This document shows, in pieces, positions 39,693 through 49,729 of a stretch of 64,000 bases of DNA (positions are counted from its first letter, which is position 1; every line of letters begins with the position of its first letter). The position numbers and the translations under genes were made by a program. Source of the DNA: Veillonellaceae bacterium (GTDB lineage: Bacteria; Bacillota_C; Negativicutes; UBA1444); assembly GCA_012798135.1 (NCBI GenBank), contig JAAZNU010000050.1, positions 1 through 64,000 of the forward strand, given 5' to 3'. The notes beneath the pieces were generated by a model. It was not told the origin of the DNA. It did no database searches and saw nothing but the letters and a program-made list of their open reading frames with translations.

Positions 39693-41447
39693 CTACCTGG
39701 TTCCCCTGAACTCCCGCCACATTTCCCGGATCGCCACTTGGGCGCCCCGCAGGAAATTGATCTTCCAGAACCCACTGATCTGCGCTTCCAGTTCCCGTTT
39801 GTCACAGACCGTGGAAATATTGGCGCTGTCGACCTGACACTTGACTGCCTGCAGCAATTCATTCCGCAAAGACTCATCCGGTTCGGCCAGAATCTCGTCA
39901 ATCCGGGTCATCAGACGCATCGCCCGGCGAATTCGTTCCTCAGTCGCCGCCGCCTGTTGCTGACCAATCAGACCATATTTCACTTTTAACTGATTGAACC
40001 GCAACCCGGCTTCGTAGGTGGCAGTAGCGATTTCATCCCGGTTCATCCAACGGGTTTCGTAATTCAGAACATGTTTCCAGCTGGGCTGCACCAGAGCCTG
40101 TCGATGTTCCTCAAGGGTGCGGCGCAGCAGTTTGTACCCGTATTTTTCGGGATTGTTGAACACTTCGCTGCCCGGATCCAAAAACGGTGCAAACGGCGAA
40201 ATGAACGGAAACAGTCGCGGCCGGTCCCCGGTATTGAATCGTTCCATCAGCTGGCCGCAATACTCCACGGTTTCCATGACCGACTCGTAAGTCTGCTCTG
40301 GCAAGCCAATCATAAAAAACAGATCGAACCGTTTGCAGCCGGCCTCCAACGCGCCGGCGATCGTTTCTTCCAGCTCAGCGTTGGTATAGGAGCGGCCAAA
40401 CGCCGAACGAACTTTTTCATCATGGGATTCGGGTGACATCTGCAAAATAAAGTCCGGCGCCGCCTCGCCCAGTTTGCGGAAAAACGTCCGCGGCGCCGGG
40501 GTCAGCACTTCCAGAATCAGCTGTTTGGTCGCCCCCCTGACCCGGGAGAGAAAACGATCCGCATAGTCGGGATCACCGAACCGGATGTCGCCGAGAACGA
40601 AAACCGGCCCCTTGCTCCAGCGGGACATGCTCCAGATATCTTCGGCCAAGTCCTCCGGCCGTCGATAAGCAGGCCCGCCGCGCAGGCACATCGATTGCAT
40701 GGCCATCGCCGATCCCCCGCAGGTCCGGCAGCGACAGGAACAACCACGACAACTCAGCGCCGCCATGATCGGATAACGGAGCCAATCGACGAACGGTAGC
40801 GCCCCGATGAGATCCCGGCTACGGACGACGGATCGAACAACCTGGGAATAATCCAGCCGCACATGGTCCAGTGTGGTGGGTACAAACGACAATGGATTGA
40901 TCCGCACTGTTCCCGTTTCGTCCTTCCAAGTCAGGTTCGGAATATCCGGCAGCGCCGGAACCGGATCCCCTTTGCCGGCAATATGGCGCATCAGCAGCAG
41001 CATCGGTTCTTCCGTAGAATCGCCGCGCAGCACGAAATCCGTTTCCGGCCGTGCCGCCAGTTCTTCATGAAAAAAAGTTGAGGAAAAGCCGCCAAACATC
41101 AGCGGAATTTCCGGATGCAGCTTCTTCAGCAAGGCGCCGACTGCCAGCGCCCCGTGCGCATGCGGCAGCCAGTGCAGATCAATGCCAAACGCCTTGGGCT
41201 TAAGTTTGGCCAGATACTTTTCCACGTCGAAGTCCCGGTCCCGCATCATCAGCACTGCCAGATTGACGATCCGCACCCGGAAACCGTCACGCTCCAGGTA
41301 TTCCGCCAACGTGGTGAAGCCGATCGGATACATTTCGAAGACCGGCGTGGAGGGAACCAGGTCGCTGACCGGGCCGTACAGGATGGACTCTTTGCGAAAA
41401 TCATATACGCTGGGCGCATGGATCAAAATCAAATCTTCCTGCTTCAT
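39693..41447 (-). CDS. B12-binding-domain radical SAM protein
   Basis: 584 residues. Residues about 40-160 form a Rossmann-like cobalamin-type domain (VFEMYPIGFTTLAEYLE, AFGIDLHWLPHAHG, MFGGFSSTF). The radical SAM cluster motif CSCRCRTC (CxxxCxxC) follows near residue 245, then an elp3-like barrel with SPESHDEKVR and FFMIGLPEQT. The last 100 residues are an alpha-helical extension. The domain order resembles TIGR04190-like proteins with unknown substrate. GGGG lies just before the ATG. The D,D-carboxypeptidase gene ends 15 bases upstream. Confidence 0.87.
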   Translation of the reverse strand: MKQEDLILIHAPSVYDFRKESILYGPVSDLVPSTPVFEMYPIGFTTLAEYLERDGFRVRIVNLAVLMMRDRDFDVEKYLAKLKPKAFGIDLHWLPHAHGALAVGALLKKLHPEIPLMFGGFSSTFFHEELAARPETDFVLRGDSTEEPMLLLMRHIAGKGDPVPALPDIPNLTWKDETGTVRINPLSFVPTTLDHVRLDYSQVVRSVVRSRDLIGALPFVDWLRYPIMAALSCRGCSCRCRTCGGSAMAMQSMCLRGGPAYRRPEDLAEDIWSMSRWSKGPVFVLGDIRFGDPDYADRFLSRVRGATKQLILEVLTPAPRTFFRKLGEAAPDFILQMSPESHDEKVRSAFGRSYTNAELEETIAGALEAGCKRFDLFFMIGLPEQTYESVMETVEYCGQLMERFNTGDRPRLFPFISPFAPFLDPGSEVFNNPEKYGYKLLRRTLEEHRQALVQPSWKHVLNYETRWMNRDEIATATYEAGLRFNQLKVKYGLIGQQQAAATEERIRRAMRLMTRIDEILAEPDESLRNELLQAVKCQVDSANISTVCDKRELEAQISGFWKINFLRGAQVAIREMWREFRGTR

Positions 41448-41462
41448 ATCGTCCCCGCTTTG

Positions 41463-42395
41463 TTATTTTCCCAACACACGAAACCCATAATCCAACAACA
41501 GGGCGGAATCTCGAAACACCGTGTCCCCGCCGTTCAGCACCACGGCAATCAGCAGCACGTCGCCCCGTCGCGCCGACGACACCAGACAGCGGCCGGCCGC
41601 ATTGGTGGTGCCGGTTTTGACGCCGTTCGCACCCGGATAGGTCAGCAGCAGGCGATTGGTGTTTACCACTGAGGTTTCTTTGGTCCGGTTCAAGAATTTC
41701 ACGGTATGATAGGGCGTACTCACGAAGTCCTCGAAGCCGGGGGTTCGGAACCCCTCTGCCGCGATCAGGGCCAGATCATACGCCGTCGTAAAATGATTGA
41801 CGGGATCCGGCAAACCGTGGGGATTGGAAAAATGGGTCCGCAGGGCACCGATGCGCTCCGCTTCTTCATTCATCCAGCCAATAAATTTGGAGTAAGAGCC
41901 GCCGCCGACATGCTCCGCCACGGCGTGGGCCGCGTCATTGCCGGATACCAGCATCAGGCCAAACAGCAACTCCCGCAGCGTCAAACGGTCGAACCGCTGC
42001 AAATCCAGGCTGGAGCCTTCCACGTCGGCGGCCGCGGGACTTACGACGACCGTATCGTTTAGGTTGCCATGCTTCAGGGCGGTAATCAGGGTCATGATTT
42101 TGGTGGTACTGGCCGGATACATGATTTTATGGCCGTCTTTGTCGAACAGAACTTGTTTGGTTCCCGCCACCATCAGAAACGCCGTTTCGCTTTTCACAAC
42201 CGGCTTCGGAACATTCGCCAGCAGCGGCGGTTGTTTGGCAGGAGCGGGCGATGCAATCCTGGCGGCAACCTGAGGCGGGACAGCTTTGCCGGGCGCCGCG
42301 GCCGAGTAGACATTGGCCGGATTTTGTATCGACAGGGTAGCCCAGGCAATCAGGCCGACCAGACAAATCAGCCACAAAGTTTTCTTCTTGATCAT
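41463..42395 (-). CDS. D-alanyl-D-alanine carboxypeptidase (peptidase S11)
   Basis: About 310 residues. A signal peptide or anchor (KKKTLWLICLVGLIAWATL) is followed by a Pro/Ala-rich linker and the penicillin-binding fold with the SxxK motif PASTTKIM, SGN in LVSGNDAAHAV and KTG in GVKTGTTNAAGRC. It trims peptidoglycan pentapeptides outside the membrane. It lacks the C-terminal beta domain of PBP5, like DacF/DacB-type short forms. GGGAG precedes the ATG at 42395. Confidence 0.93.
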   Translation of the reverse strand: MIKKKTLWLICLVGLIAWATLSIQNPANVYSAAAPGKAVPPQVAARIASPAPAKQPPLLANVPKPVVKSETAFLMVAGTKQVLFDKDGHKIMYPASTTKIMTLITALKHGNLNDTVVVSPAAADVEGSSLDLQRFDRLTLRELLFGLMLVSGNDAAHAVAEHVGGGSYSKFIGWMNEEAERIGALRTHFSNPHGLPDPVNHFTTAYDLALIAAEGFRTPGFEDFVSTPYHTVKFLNRTKETSVVNTNRLLLTYPGANGVKTGTTNAAGRCLVSSARRGDVLLIAVVLNGGDTVFRDSALLLDYGFRVLGK

Positions 42396-42495
42396 CAACA
42401 CTCCCAATCTCGCTATGAAAGCAAACAGAAGGCGGCTCGTCACAACCCCCTTCTGTCTGTAATCGTTAAGTCTTCGCGGGTTCGATCAACACGTT

Positions 42496-42585
42496 TCAGT
42501 TATAGGTCTTTTTTTCTTTTTTCACCTTTGTATCACTGGGTTTCTTTTTGTCGCTCTTTTTTGATGACTGCTCCTTGTTTGCCAT
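42496..42585 (-). CDS. 29-residue Lys/Ser-rich peptide
   Basis: A short gene with AAGGAGG ten bases before the ATG. The product is hydrophilic and contains about ten lysines (SSKKSDKKKPSD, KVKKEKKTYN), no hydrophobic stretch. A TATAAT stands upstream at about 42640, also on the minus strand. A small basic protein of this kind could bind nucleic acid or be a ribosome-associated factor; there is no direct evidence. It precedes the D,D-carboxypeptidase gene by about 100 bases. Confidence 0.55.
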   Translation of the reverse strand: MANKEQSSKKSDKKKPSDTKVKKEKKTYN

Positions 42586-42786
42586 AGTTTCACATCCTCC
42601 TTGTGCGTGGGTCGGTCGCCAGAGCGATCCTGCAAATTATTATACTATATTTGACGTCAAAGAAAAAAATCCTACCGGAACCGGACAAAATCCGCAGAGG
42701 AAAATTCATCGACAAGTCGAATAATGTTTATCATACCGATAACATCGGCTTGGCGCGGACCAAGAACACCAACAGGAGTGATGACT

Positions 42787-44388
42787 GTGCCCCGAAAAAA
42801 ATTTGCCGCTCTCGCGGCTATTCTATTTCTCATGGTGATTGTGGCCGTACTGCCTGGCTGCGGCGGAAAATCCGGTCCCAAGTACCTGCGTTATTCCGTG
42901 GGAACGGAGCCGGAAACACTGGATCCCCGCAAATCCACCGGCATTCCGGAAGCCACGGTGGAAGCGCAGCTGTTCGAGGGACTGACTACCCTGGACGCCA
43001 AAAACAATCCGATTCCGGCCATGGCCGAAAAATGGGAAATTGCGCCGGATGGGCTGAAATACAAGTTTTTCCTGCGGCCGGGCATCAAATGGTCCAACGG
43101 TGACCCCGTGACCGCCTACGATTTCGAATACGCCTGGAAAACGGCGCTATCGCCGGACCTCGGCAGCAAATACGCTTACCAGCTCTTTTATGTCAAAAAC
43201 GGTGAAGCTTACAATCAGGGACTGACCACTGCCGACAAGGTCGGGGTCAAGGCCCTGGACGACCGAACGCTGGAAGTGTTGCTGGAAAAACCTACCGCCT
43301 ATTTTTTGTCGCTGACAGCCTTCCATACCCTCTATCCGGTCCCGCGCCGGATCGTCGAAGCCAATCCCAAATGGGCCGCCGATCCCAAAACGCTGGTTGG
43401 CAACGGTCCGTTCAAGATCACCGCCTGGGTCCATAACTCCCGCATTGAACTGGCTAAAAACGAGTACTATTGGGACGCCGGCAAAGTAAAAATGCCGAAA
43501 ATCGATTTTATTCTGACCGAGTCCGGCAGCACGGAGATCGCCATGTTTGACAATAATCAGATCGACATGGGCGAAAACGCGCCGCCGGCTGAATATCCGC
43601 GGCTGAAAAAAGAAGGCCGACTGCAGATTTCCCCCTATCTGGGCACCTACTTTTTCGCCTTCAATGTCACGAAAGCCCCGCTGGATAATCTCAAAGTCCG
43701 CAAGGCGTTGTCGCTGGCAATCGATCGACGGGCGATCATTGACAATGTGACCAAGGGCGAGCAAAAACCGGCTATGGCCTGGGTGCCGCCGGGAATGGCC
43801 GACGCCAGCTCCGCCGACGATTTTCGCGCCATTGGCGGCGACTTTTTCCAAGACCGTGACATTGAAACTGCCAAAAAACTGTTGGCGGAGGCCGGTTATC
43901 CCGATGGCCGGGGATTGCCCGCCATCGAATTGATTTACAATACCAATGATGTGCACAAGGCCATCGCCGAGGCGGTGCAGGAAATGTGGCGCAAAAACCT
44001 CGGCGTCAACGTCTCTCTGACCAATCAGGAATGGAAAGTATTCATCAATACCCGCAGCAAAGGCGGTTACCAAATCGCCCGTCATGGCTGGATCGGCGAC
44101 TATGCCGACCCGATGACGTTCATCGACATGTTCGATTCCACCAGCGGCAACAATGACTCCCAGTATAAAAATCCCCAGTATGACAATTTCGTCCGACTGG
44201 CCAAATCGACCGGCAACCAGGAAATCCGGATGAAAGCCATGCACAGCGCCGAAAAATTGCTATTGGATGACGCGGTCATCGCGCCGGTTTATTTCTATAC
44301 CCGGGTTTCGATGGTTAAACCCAACGTGAAGGGATATCAACGATCCGTTCTCGGTCATGTATATTTTAAGGAGGCCTATGTGGAGTGA
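42787..44388 (+). CDS. oppA: Oligopeptide ABC transporter, substrate-binding lipoprotein
   Basis: About 533 residues. A lipoprotein signal with lipobox VLPGC is followed by the SBP family 5 fold: EPETLDPRKSTGIPEATVEAQ, FEGLTTLD, KWSNGDPVTAYDFEYAWK, and NEYYWDAGKVKMPKI. These match OppA-type peptide-binding proteins. The protein is anchored outside the membrane. The GTG at 42787 lies eight bases after AGGAG; an ATG two codons earlier is too near the ribosome-binding site. First gene of the opp operon. Confidence 0.95.
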   Translation: MPRKKFAALAAILFLMVIVAVLPGCGGKSGPKYLRYSVGTEPETLDPRKSTGIPEATVEAQLFEGLTTLDAKNNPIPAMAEKWEIAPDGLKYKFFLRPGIKWSNGDPVTAYDFEYAWKTALSPDLGSKYAYQLFYVKNGEAYNQGLTTADKVGVKALDDRTLEVLLEKPTAYFLSLTAFHTLYPVPRRIVEANPKWAADPKTLVGNGPFKITAWVHNSRIELAKNEYYWDAGKVKMPKIDFILTESGSTEIAMFDNNQIDMGENAPPAEYPRLKKEGRLQISPYLGTYFFAFNVTKAPLDNLKVRKALSLAIDRRAIIDNVTKGEQKPAMAWVPPGMADASSADDFRAIGGDFFQDRDIETAKKLLAEAGYPDGRGLPAIELIYNTNDVHKAIAEAVQEMWRKNLGVNVSLTNQEWKVFINTRSKGGYQIARHGWIGDYADPMTFIDMFDSTSGNNDSQYKNPQYDNFVRLAKSTGNQEIRMKAMHSAEKLLLDDAVIAPVYFYTRVSMVKPNVKGYQRSVLGHVYFKEAYVE

Positions 44389-44394
44389 GTTCTC

Positions 44395-45327
44395 GTGGTT
44401 AAATTGATAATGGGTCGTATTGTTTCGATGCTGCTGGTTTTGTGGGTCATCGTTACGGCCACGTTCATCCTGATGCATGCCATCCCCGGCGGTCCGTTCA
44501 CCGCGGAAAAAGCCCTGCCCGAAGCGGTGCTGAAAAACATCGAGGCCCGCTATCACCTAAATGATCCCTTGCCCAGACAATACGCGGATTACCTGGGCAA
44601 TCTGCTGCGGGGGGATCTGGGCCCTTCCTTCAAATATGAATCCCGCACCGTCAACGAAATCATCGCCGAAAGCTTCCCTGTTTCGGCGGAGCTGGGCGCT
44701 GTGGCGGTTTCCCTGTCGATCTTGGTTGGGATTCCGGCGGGAATGGCCGGCGCTTTGTATCAAAACCGCTGGCCGGATCATCTGGTCATGCTGTTCGCGA
44801 CCGTTGGTATCTCCGTGCCTAGTTTTATTTTAGCCACGGTTCTAATTTATATTTTTGCGCTCTGGCTCAATCTTTTGCCGGCCGCCATGTGGGGAGGCCC
44901 GGAATACGCGATTCTCCCGGCCCTGGCCCTGGCCGGCATGCCTACCGCGTTTGTCGCCCGGCTGACCCGTTCCAGCATGCTCGAAATCCTGGCCCAGGAC
45001 TATATCCGGACCGCCCGGGCCAAAGGGCTGTCCGCCTTCACCATTCTCTGGCGCCATGCGTTAAAAAACGCCCTGCTGCCGGTTGTAACCTATCTGGGAC
45101 CGATGATTGCCGCCATTTTTACCGGCAGCTTCGTCATCGAATCCATTTTCGCCATTCCCGGTCTCGGCCGCCATTTTGTCACCAGCATTTACAACCGGGA
45201 CTACACGGTGATTTTGGGAATCACCGTGTTTTACAGCGCCCTGCTGGTCTTCATGAATTTTCTTGTGGATCTGACCTATGTCTGGCTGGATCCCCGAATC
45301 AAACTCGGGGAAGGGGATAACCACTGA
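44395..45327 (+). CDS. oppB: Oligopeptide ABC transporter, permease B
   Basis: 310 residues, six membrane segments, with a BPD_transp_1 domain. The N-terminal ILMHAIPGGPFTAEKALPE and the EAA loop LTRSSMLEILAQDYIRTARAKG (cited in part) are typical. A GTG at 44395 follows GGAG. It overlaps oppC by one base. Forms the membrane channel with oppC. Confidence 0.95.
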   Translation: MVKLIMGRIVSMLLVLWVIVTATFILMHAIPGGPFTAEKALPEAVLKNIEARYHLNDPLPRQYADYLGNLLRGDLGPSFKYESRTVNEIIAESFPVSAELGAVAVSLSILVGIPAGMAGALYQNRWPDHLVMLFATVGISVPSFILATVLIYIFALWLNLLPAAMWGGPEYAILPALALAGMPTAFVARLTRSSMLEILAQDYIRTARAKGLSAFTILWRHALKNALLPVVTYLGPMIAAIFTGSFVIESIFAIPGLGRHFVTSIYNRDYTVILGITVFYSALLVFMNFLVDLTYVWLDPRIKLGEGDNH

Positions 45328-46226
45328 TGGACTTCTCACCGCTGAAAGCCCGGGACGCCGTCGTCGCCAAAGCAATCCGTCCGCATATCGGATTTCGCCA
45401 GGATGCCTGGTTGCGGTTAAAAAAGAACCGGGCCGCCATGGCCGGCCTGGGTATCATCGTTCTGATCAGCCTGTTGGCTGTTGTTGGCCCGCTGGTTTCG
45501 CCTTATTCCTATTCCGACCAATCCCTGGCCAGCGCCAACCAGCCGCCGTCGGCCGCCCACTGGCTGGGCACCGACAATCTGGGCCGCGACTTGGCCACCC
45601 GCATCTGTTATGGCGCCCGGATTTCCCTGTCGATCGGAATTGTCGCCAGCCTGATCAACTTGGGCATCGGCGTCCTCTACGGCGGAATCTCCGGATATTC
45701 CGGAGGCCGCATCGACAGTGTCATGATGCGGATCGTCGATATCCTCTACGGAATCCCGCTGCTGTTATATGTCATTCTGCTGATGGTGGTGTTGAAGCCC
45801 GGCCTGACCAATGTTTTCCTCGCCCTCGGCCTGGTCTACTGGCTGCGGATGGCCCGGATCGTCCGGGCGCAGGTTCTGGGCCTGAAAGAGCTGGAATACG
45901 TTCTGGCGGCGCGAGTCCTCGGCGCCAGCCGCCGCCGGCTGATCTTCGGCCATCTCCTGCCCAACAGTCTGGGGCCGATTATCATCACGCTGACGTTGTC
46001 CATCCCGGAAGCGATTTTTACGGAAGCCTTTCTCAGCTTCATCGGTCTGGGCGTTTCGGCGCCGATGGCCAGTTGGGGCGTATTGGCCTCGGAAGGGGTT
46101 GTGACATTGCGTTCCTATCCGTTCCAGCTATTGTCGCCGGCGATCGCCATCAGCCTGACCATGCTGGGCTTCAACTTCCTGGGCGACGGCCTGCGTGACG
46201 CCCTGGACCCGCGCATGCGCCGCTGA
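45327..46226 (+). CDS. oppC: Oligopeptide ABC transporter, permease C
   Basis: 299 residues. One N-terminal membrane segment (AAMAGLGIIVLISLLAVVGP) followed by five more, LGTDNLGRDLATRICYGARI and the EAA loop GLKELEYVLAARVLGAS. The N-terminal extension is the usual OppC_N domain. Its start overlaps the oppB stop (TGATGG), so translation is coupled. Confidence 0.95.
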   Translation: MDFSPLKARDAVVAKAIRPHIGFRQDAWLRLKKNRAAMAGLGIIVLISLLAVVGPLVSPYSYSDQSLASANQPPSAAHWLGTDNLGRDLATRICYGARISLSIGIVASLINLGIGVLYGGISGYSGGRIDSVMMRIVDILYGIPLLLYVILLMVVLKPGLTNVFLALGLVYWLRMARIVRAQVLGLKELEYVLAARVLGASRRRLIFGHLLPNSLGPIIITLTLSIPEAIFTEAFLSFIGLGVSAPMASWGVLASEGVVTLRSYPFQLLSPAIAISLTMLGFNFLGDGLRDALDPRMRR

Positions 46227-46271
46227 TTCAAAAACAATAATCGTAGTTCGATTGGGAAGGATCGATTTCAT

Positions 46272-47285
46272 TTGACCATGTTACTATCCGTTCGAAATCT
46301 GCAGGTCCGCTTCCGCACCTATGCCGGTGTGGTTCATGCCTTGCGCGGCGTTGACTTCGATCTGGCCGCCGGCGATATTGTCGGCATCGTTGGTGAATCC
46401 GGCTGCGGGAAGACAGTCACAGCCAGTGCCGTCATGAGGATTATCCCCTCTCCACCCGGCGAAATCATTGCCGGCGAGGCCTGGTTCGACGGTCAGGACC
46501 TATTGAAACTGGCCGAGCCGGAACTGCGGCATATTCGTGGCAATTTGATAAGCATGATTTTTCAGGATCCCATGACTTCTTTAAACCCCGTGTTGACAAT
46601 TGGTACGCAGCTGACCGAGCCGTTTCGCGAGCATCAGTCCATCCCTGCGGCGGAAGCCCGACAGCGGGCTGTCGAACTGCTGACGCTGGTCGGCATCTCC
46701 GACCCCGCCTCCCGGCTTGAGCAATATCCGCACCAATTAAGCGGCGGCATGCGACAGCGCGTCATGATCGCCATGGCCCTGGCCTGCAATCCGCGCCTGC
46801 TGTTTGCCGATGAACCGACAACCGCCCTGGATGTCACCATACAGGCGCAAATTCTGGAACTGTTGAAGCAGCTGAACCAAACACTGAACACCACCATCGT
46901 CCTGATCACCCATGATTTGGGTGTCGTGGCCGGACTCTGCCGCAAGGTGCTGGTCATGTACGCCGGCCAGGTTGTCGAAGCGGCAACGGTCAACGACCTG
47001 TTTGCCCATCCCGGTCATCCTTACACGCTGGGTCTGTTGCACTCGGTACCGCACCCGGAATCGACCGGCCAGCGTCTGTCGACCATCAACGGGCAACCTC
47101 CTGACCTGATCATTGAACCGACCGGCTGCGCCTTTCTGCCCCGCTGTCCGTTCGCCATGCAGGCCTGTCTGTCTGCGCCACCTCTGTTTGCTGCCGGTGA
47201 AAACCATCAGGTTCGCTGTTGGCTGTGCCATCCTGACGCGCCACGACCATTGCCGGATGCTTTCGCGACCGGAGGCAGATCATGA
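46272..47285 (+). CDS. oppD: Oligopeptide ABC transporter, ATPase D
   Basis: 337 residues. Walker [12 protein letters not shown]-loop [12 protein letters not shown], signature [14 protein letters not shown], Walker [14 protein letters not shown]-loop ITHDLG, and a C-terminal Opp/Dpp domain with [14 protein letters not shown], the cysteine pattern that binds a [4Fe-4S] cluster in some members. The start is a TTG (46272) after GGAAGGA; ATG two codons later is an alternative. It lies 45 bases after oppC. Confidence 0.95.
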   Translation: MTMLLSVRNLQVRFRTYAGVVHALRGVDFDLAAGDIVGIVGESGCGKTVTASAVMRIIPSPPGEIIAGEAWFDGQDLLKLAEPELRHIRGNLISMIFQDPMTSLNPVLTIGTQLTEPFREHQSIPAAEARQRAVELLTLVGISDPASRLEQYPHQLSGGMRQRVMIAMALACNPRLLFADEPTTALDVTIQAQILELLKQLNQTLNTTIVLITHDLGVVAGLCRKVLVMYAGQVVEAATVNDLFAHPGHPYTLGLLHSVPHPESTGQRLSTINGQPPDLIIEPTGCAFLPRCPFAMQACLSAPPLFAAGENHQVRCWLCHPDAPRPLPDAFATGGRS

Positions 47286-48265
47286 CGCGCCCGCTAATCG
47301 AAGTTCAAAACCTGACCAAACATTTTGTAATCGCGCGCAGTTGGTCCGGGCAACCGCTGAAAACCGTGCAGGCGGTCACTCAGGTCAGTTTTTCCATCCC
47401 GCCCGGTGAAACACTCGGCTTAGTTGGCGAAACCGGCTGCGGAAAATCCACCGTCGGCCGGACATTGGCGGGACTGTACGAACCTTCCGGCGGCACCGCA
47501 TTTCTGGATGGAATCGACATCCACGCCGCGCTGCGTTCCCGCGACAACATCAAGTTCCGCCGCCGCTTGCAGATGATTTTTCAGGATCCATACGCATCCC
47601 TGGATCCGCGAATGACCGTCGGCGACATTGTCGGCGAACCGCTGGACATTCACCAACTGGCCACCGGCGAGGCCCGACGGGAGCGAATTCAGGAATTGCT
47701 GGCGCAAGTCGGCCTTGATCCCGAGCATGCCGGCCGCTATCCTCATGAATTTTCCGGCGGGCAACGGCAACGCGTGGGCATCGCCCGCTCATTGGCCGCC
47801 CAACCCGATTTTATTGTGTGCGACGAGCCGATTTCGGCGCTGGACGTCTCGATTCAGGCCCAAGTCGTCAACCTGTTGCAGGACTTGCAGGAAAAACTGG
47901 GCCTGACCTATTTGTTCATCGCTCACGACTTGTCCATGGTCCGCCACATCAGCCACCGGATCGCCGTGATGTATCTCGGCTCCCTCGTTGAGACCGCTGC
48001 CAGCGCCGACTTGTTTACAAATCCGCAACACCCTTATTCCCAGGCGCTGCTTTCCGCCATCCCGCTGCCCGATCCCCAGCTGGAAGCTGCTCGCGAACGC
48101 ATTGTAATGCCTGGCGAAGTGCCCAGTCCGATCAATCCGCCTTCCGGCTGCCGGTTCCGCACCCGTTGCCCTTTGGCGATGCCGGTTTGCGCCGAAATCA
48201 TGCCCGTACTCATCGATGATGGACATGGCCACGCGACCGCTTGTCATCGCATCCATACGCCATGA
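47282..48265 (+). CDS. oppF: Oligopeptide ABC transporter, ATPase F
   Basis: 327 residues. Walker [64 protein letters not shown] and a C-terminal [14 protein letters not shown] motif. It pairs with OppD to drive peptide import. ATGA overlap with oppD. The hydrogenase-like gene begins 29 bases after the stop in the same direction. Confidence 0.95.
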   Translation: MTRPLIEVQNLTKHFVIARSWSGQPLKTVQAVTQVSFSIPPGETLGLVGETGCGKSTVGRTLAGLYEPSGGTAFLDGIDIHAALRSRDNIKFRRRLQMIFQDPYASLDPRMTVGDIVGEPLDIHQLATGEARRERIQELLAQVGLDPEHAGRYPHEFSGGQRQRVGIARSLAAQPDFIVCDEPISALDVSIQAQVVNLLQDLQEKLGLTYLFIAHDLSMVRHISHRIAVMYLGSLVETAASADLFTNPQHPYSQALLSAIPLPDPQLEAARERIVMPGEVPSPINPPSGCRFRTRCPLAMPVCAEIMPVLIDDGHGHATACHRIHTP

Positions 48266-48294
48266 GAAATAATGCTGAAACGGGGGGTACCCGA

Positions 48295-49689
48295 ATGAAC
48301 GAACCATTATCCTCCCTGGAACTGAAGCCACGCATTCTGTATGAGGTGGCCAAGGCCGCCTGGAACGGGGCGTTAGCTGAACGGCGCGAAGACATCTGCC
48401 GTCTGGTCTGCGAGGAATTCGGCGACCGGGTGACCCGCCATCGGGTCGCCAATCAGATTCGCGTTGCCATGGGGCTTTCCCCTCATGAATTGGACACCGT
48501 CAGCGGCGAAAACGATGCCGACGCTCTCATGGGCCTCATGGATGGACCATTCATCGTCAATGATCCGACTGCTTGTCAACATTGCCCGGAAGCCGGAACC
48601 TGCTGCGGCCCGGATTGTCCGCTGCAGGCGCTGTCCAAGGAACCTGGCGGCGGTGTCGCCATTGACCATACAAAATGTCTGGGTGAAGGCCATTGTCTCG
48701 CACAATGTTCCTTCGGCGGCCTGGCGGAAAAATCACAGTTCGTCCCGCTCATTTCCCTGCTTCGAGATCAGACGGCGCCAGTGTATGCCTCGGTTGCCCC
48801 CGCCTTCACCGGACAGTTCGGTCCGGACGTCACGCCTGGTAAATTGCGGTCGGCACTGCGTCGACTTGGCTTCGTCGAAATGGTTGAAACGGCCCTGTAT
48901 GCGGACCTCATCACCATGAAAGAAGCTTTCGAATTCGACGAGCACGTTCAAACAGCCGGTGATTTCCTGATCACCAGCTGTTGCTGTCCGGTCTGGATCA
49001 AGCTCATCGAAGGCCGTTTCGCAGCCCTGGCGTCCCATATTTCACCGTCGGTCTCGCCGATGATCGCCTCCGGCCGCTGCCTCAAAGCCATCGAACCCGA
49101 AGCGAAAGTTGTCTTCATCGGTCCCTGCATCGCCAAAAAAACGGAAGCGACATTGCCCGACTTGGCTGGCGCTATTGATTTCGTCCTCACCTTCCAGGAG
49201 CTGGCGGCCATTTTCCAGGCAACCGGCATTGACCCGACCACCCTGCCGGACGAGGAAAACCCCGTCGCGTCGCGGGCCGGCCGAATCTACGCCCGCGCCG
49301 GCGGCGTCAGCCAAGCCGTTGCCGACACCCTGTCCCGGATCCTGCCGAAGCGGGTGGGCGATTTGCAGTCACTGAACGTGCATGGGATCCCCAATTGTCA
49401 AAAAGTCCTGGAACAGGCGGCAACCGGCGTCATCGACGCCAACTTCATTGAGGGAATGGCCTGTCTGGGCGGTTGTGTAGGTGGACCGGGCCGGATTGTG
49501 TCCACCGATGTCTCAACGCCGGCGGTGAACGCCTACGGTGAAAATTCCGCCGCCACCACCCCGGTGGAAAATCCCCAGGTATATCAGCTGCTCACCCGAC
49601 TGGGCCTGGAAATGAACGCTGCGGTCACGTCGGGGGAAAGTCCGGCGGCTCGGATTTTGTCCAGATGTATACAAAAACCACAAGAATGA
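48295..49689 (+). CDS. [FeFe]-hydrogenase-like protein with atypical L1 motif
   Basis: About 464 residues. The N-terminal 80 residues (ELKPRILYEVAKAAWNGAL) match the group B type leader; then cysteine motifs CQHCPEAGTCCGPDC and CLGEGHCLAQC bind iron-sulfur clusters. The H-cluster motifs are ITSCCCPVW (canonical TSCCPxW, here with Ser-Cys in the first two positions), GPCIAKKTEA (PCxxKxxE) and EGMACLGGCVGGPG. It may be an active hydrogenase of group B or a sensory or related form; family members of this group are poorly characterised. GGGGGG precedes the ATG at 48295. No HydEFG maturase or other subunit gene is in the window. It stands between oppF and the carboxyltransferase gene. Confidence 0.85.
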   Translation: MNEPLSSLELKPRILYEVAKAAWNGALAERREDICRLVCEEFGDRVTRHRVANQIRVAMGLSPHELDTVSGENDADALMGLMDGPFIVNDPTACQHCPEAGTCCGPDCPLQALSKEPGGGVAIDHTKCLGEGHCLAQCSFGGLAEKSQFVPLISLLRDQTAPVYASVAPAFTGQFGPDVTPGKLRSALRRLGFVEMVETALYADLITMKEAFEFDEHVQTAGDFLITSCCCPVWIKLIEGRFAALASHISPSVSPMIASGRCLKAIEPEAKVVFIGPCIAKKTEATLPDLAGAIDFVLTFQELAAIFQATGIDPTTLPDEENPVASRAGRIYARAGGVSQAVADTLSRILPKRVGDLQSLNVHGIPNCQKVLEQAATGVIDANFIEGMACLGGCVGGPGRIVSTDVSTPAVNAYGENSAATTPVENPQVYQLLTRLGLEMNAAVTSGESPAARILSRCIQKPQE

Positions 49690-49729
49690 TGTAAAATATA
49701 ATATATATTTGAAGATAAGGAGGTTTCCC

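Noticed and set aside
39521..39709. 62-codon plus-strand frame after pit
   Set aside because: It runs through the long inverted repeat, has no ribosome-binding site and no similarity that I can recognise.
43147..44244. Minus-strand open frame of 365 codons over oppA
   Set aside because: Antisense to a gene with complete family motifs; no independent support.
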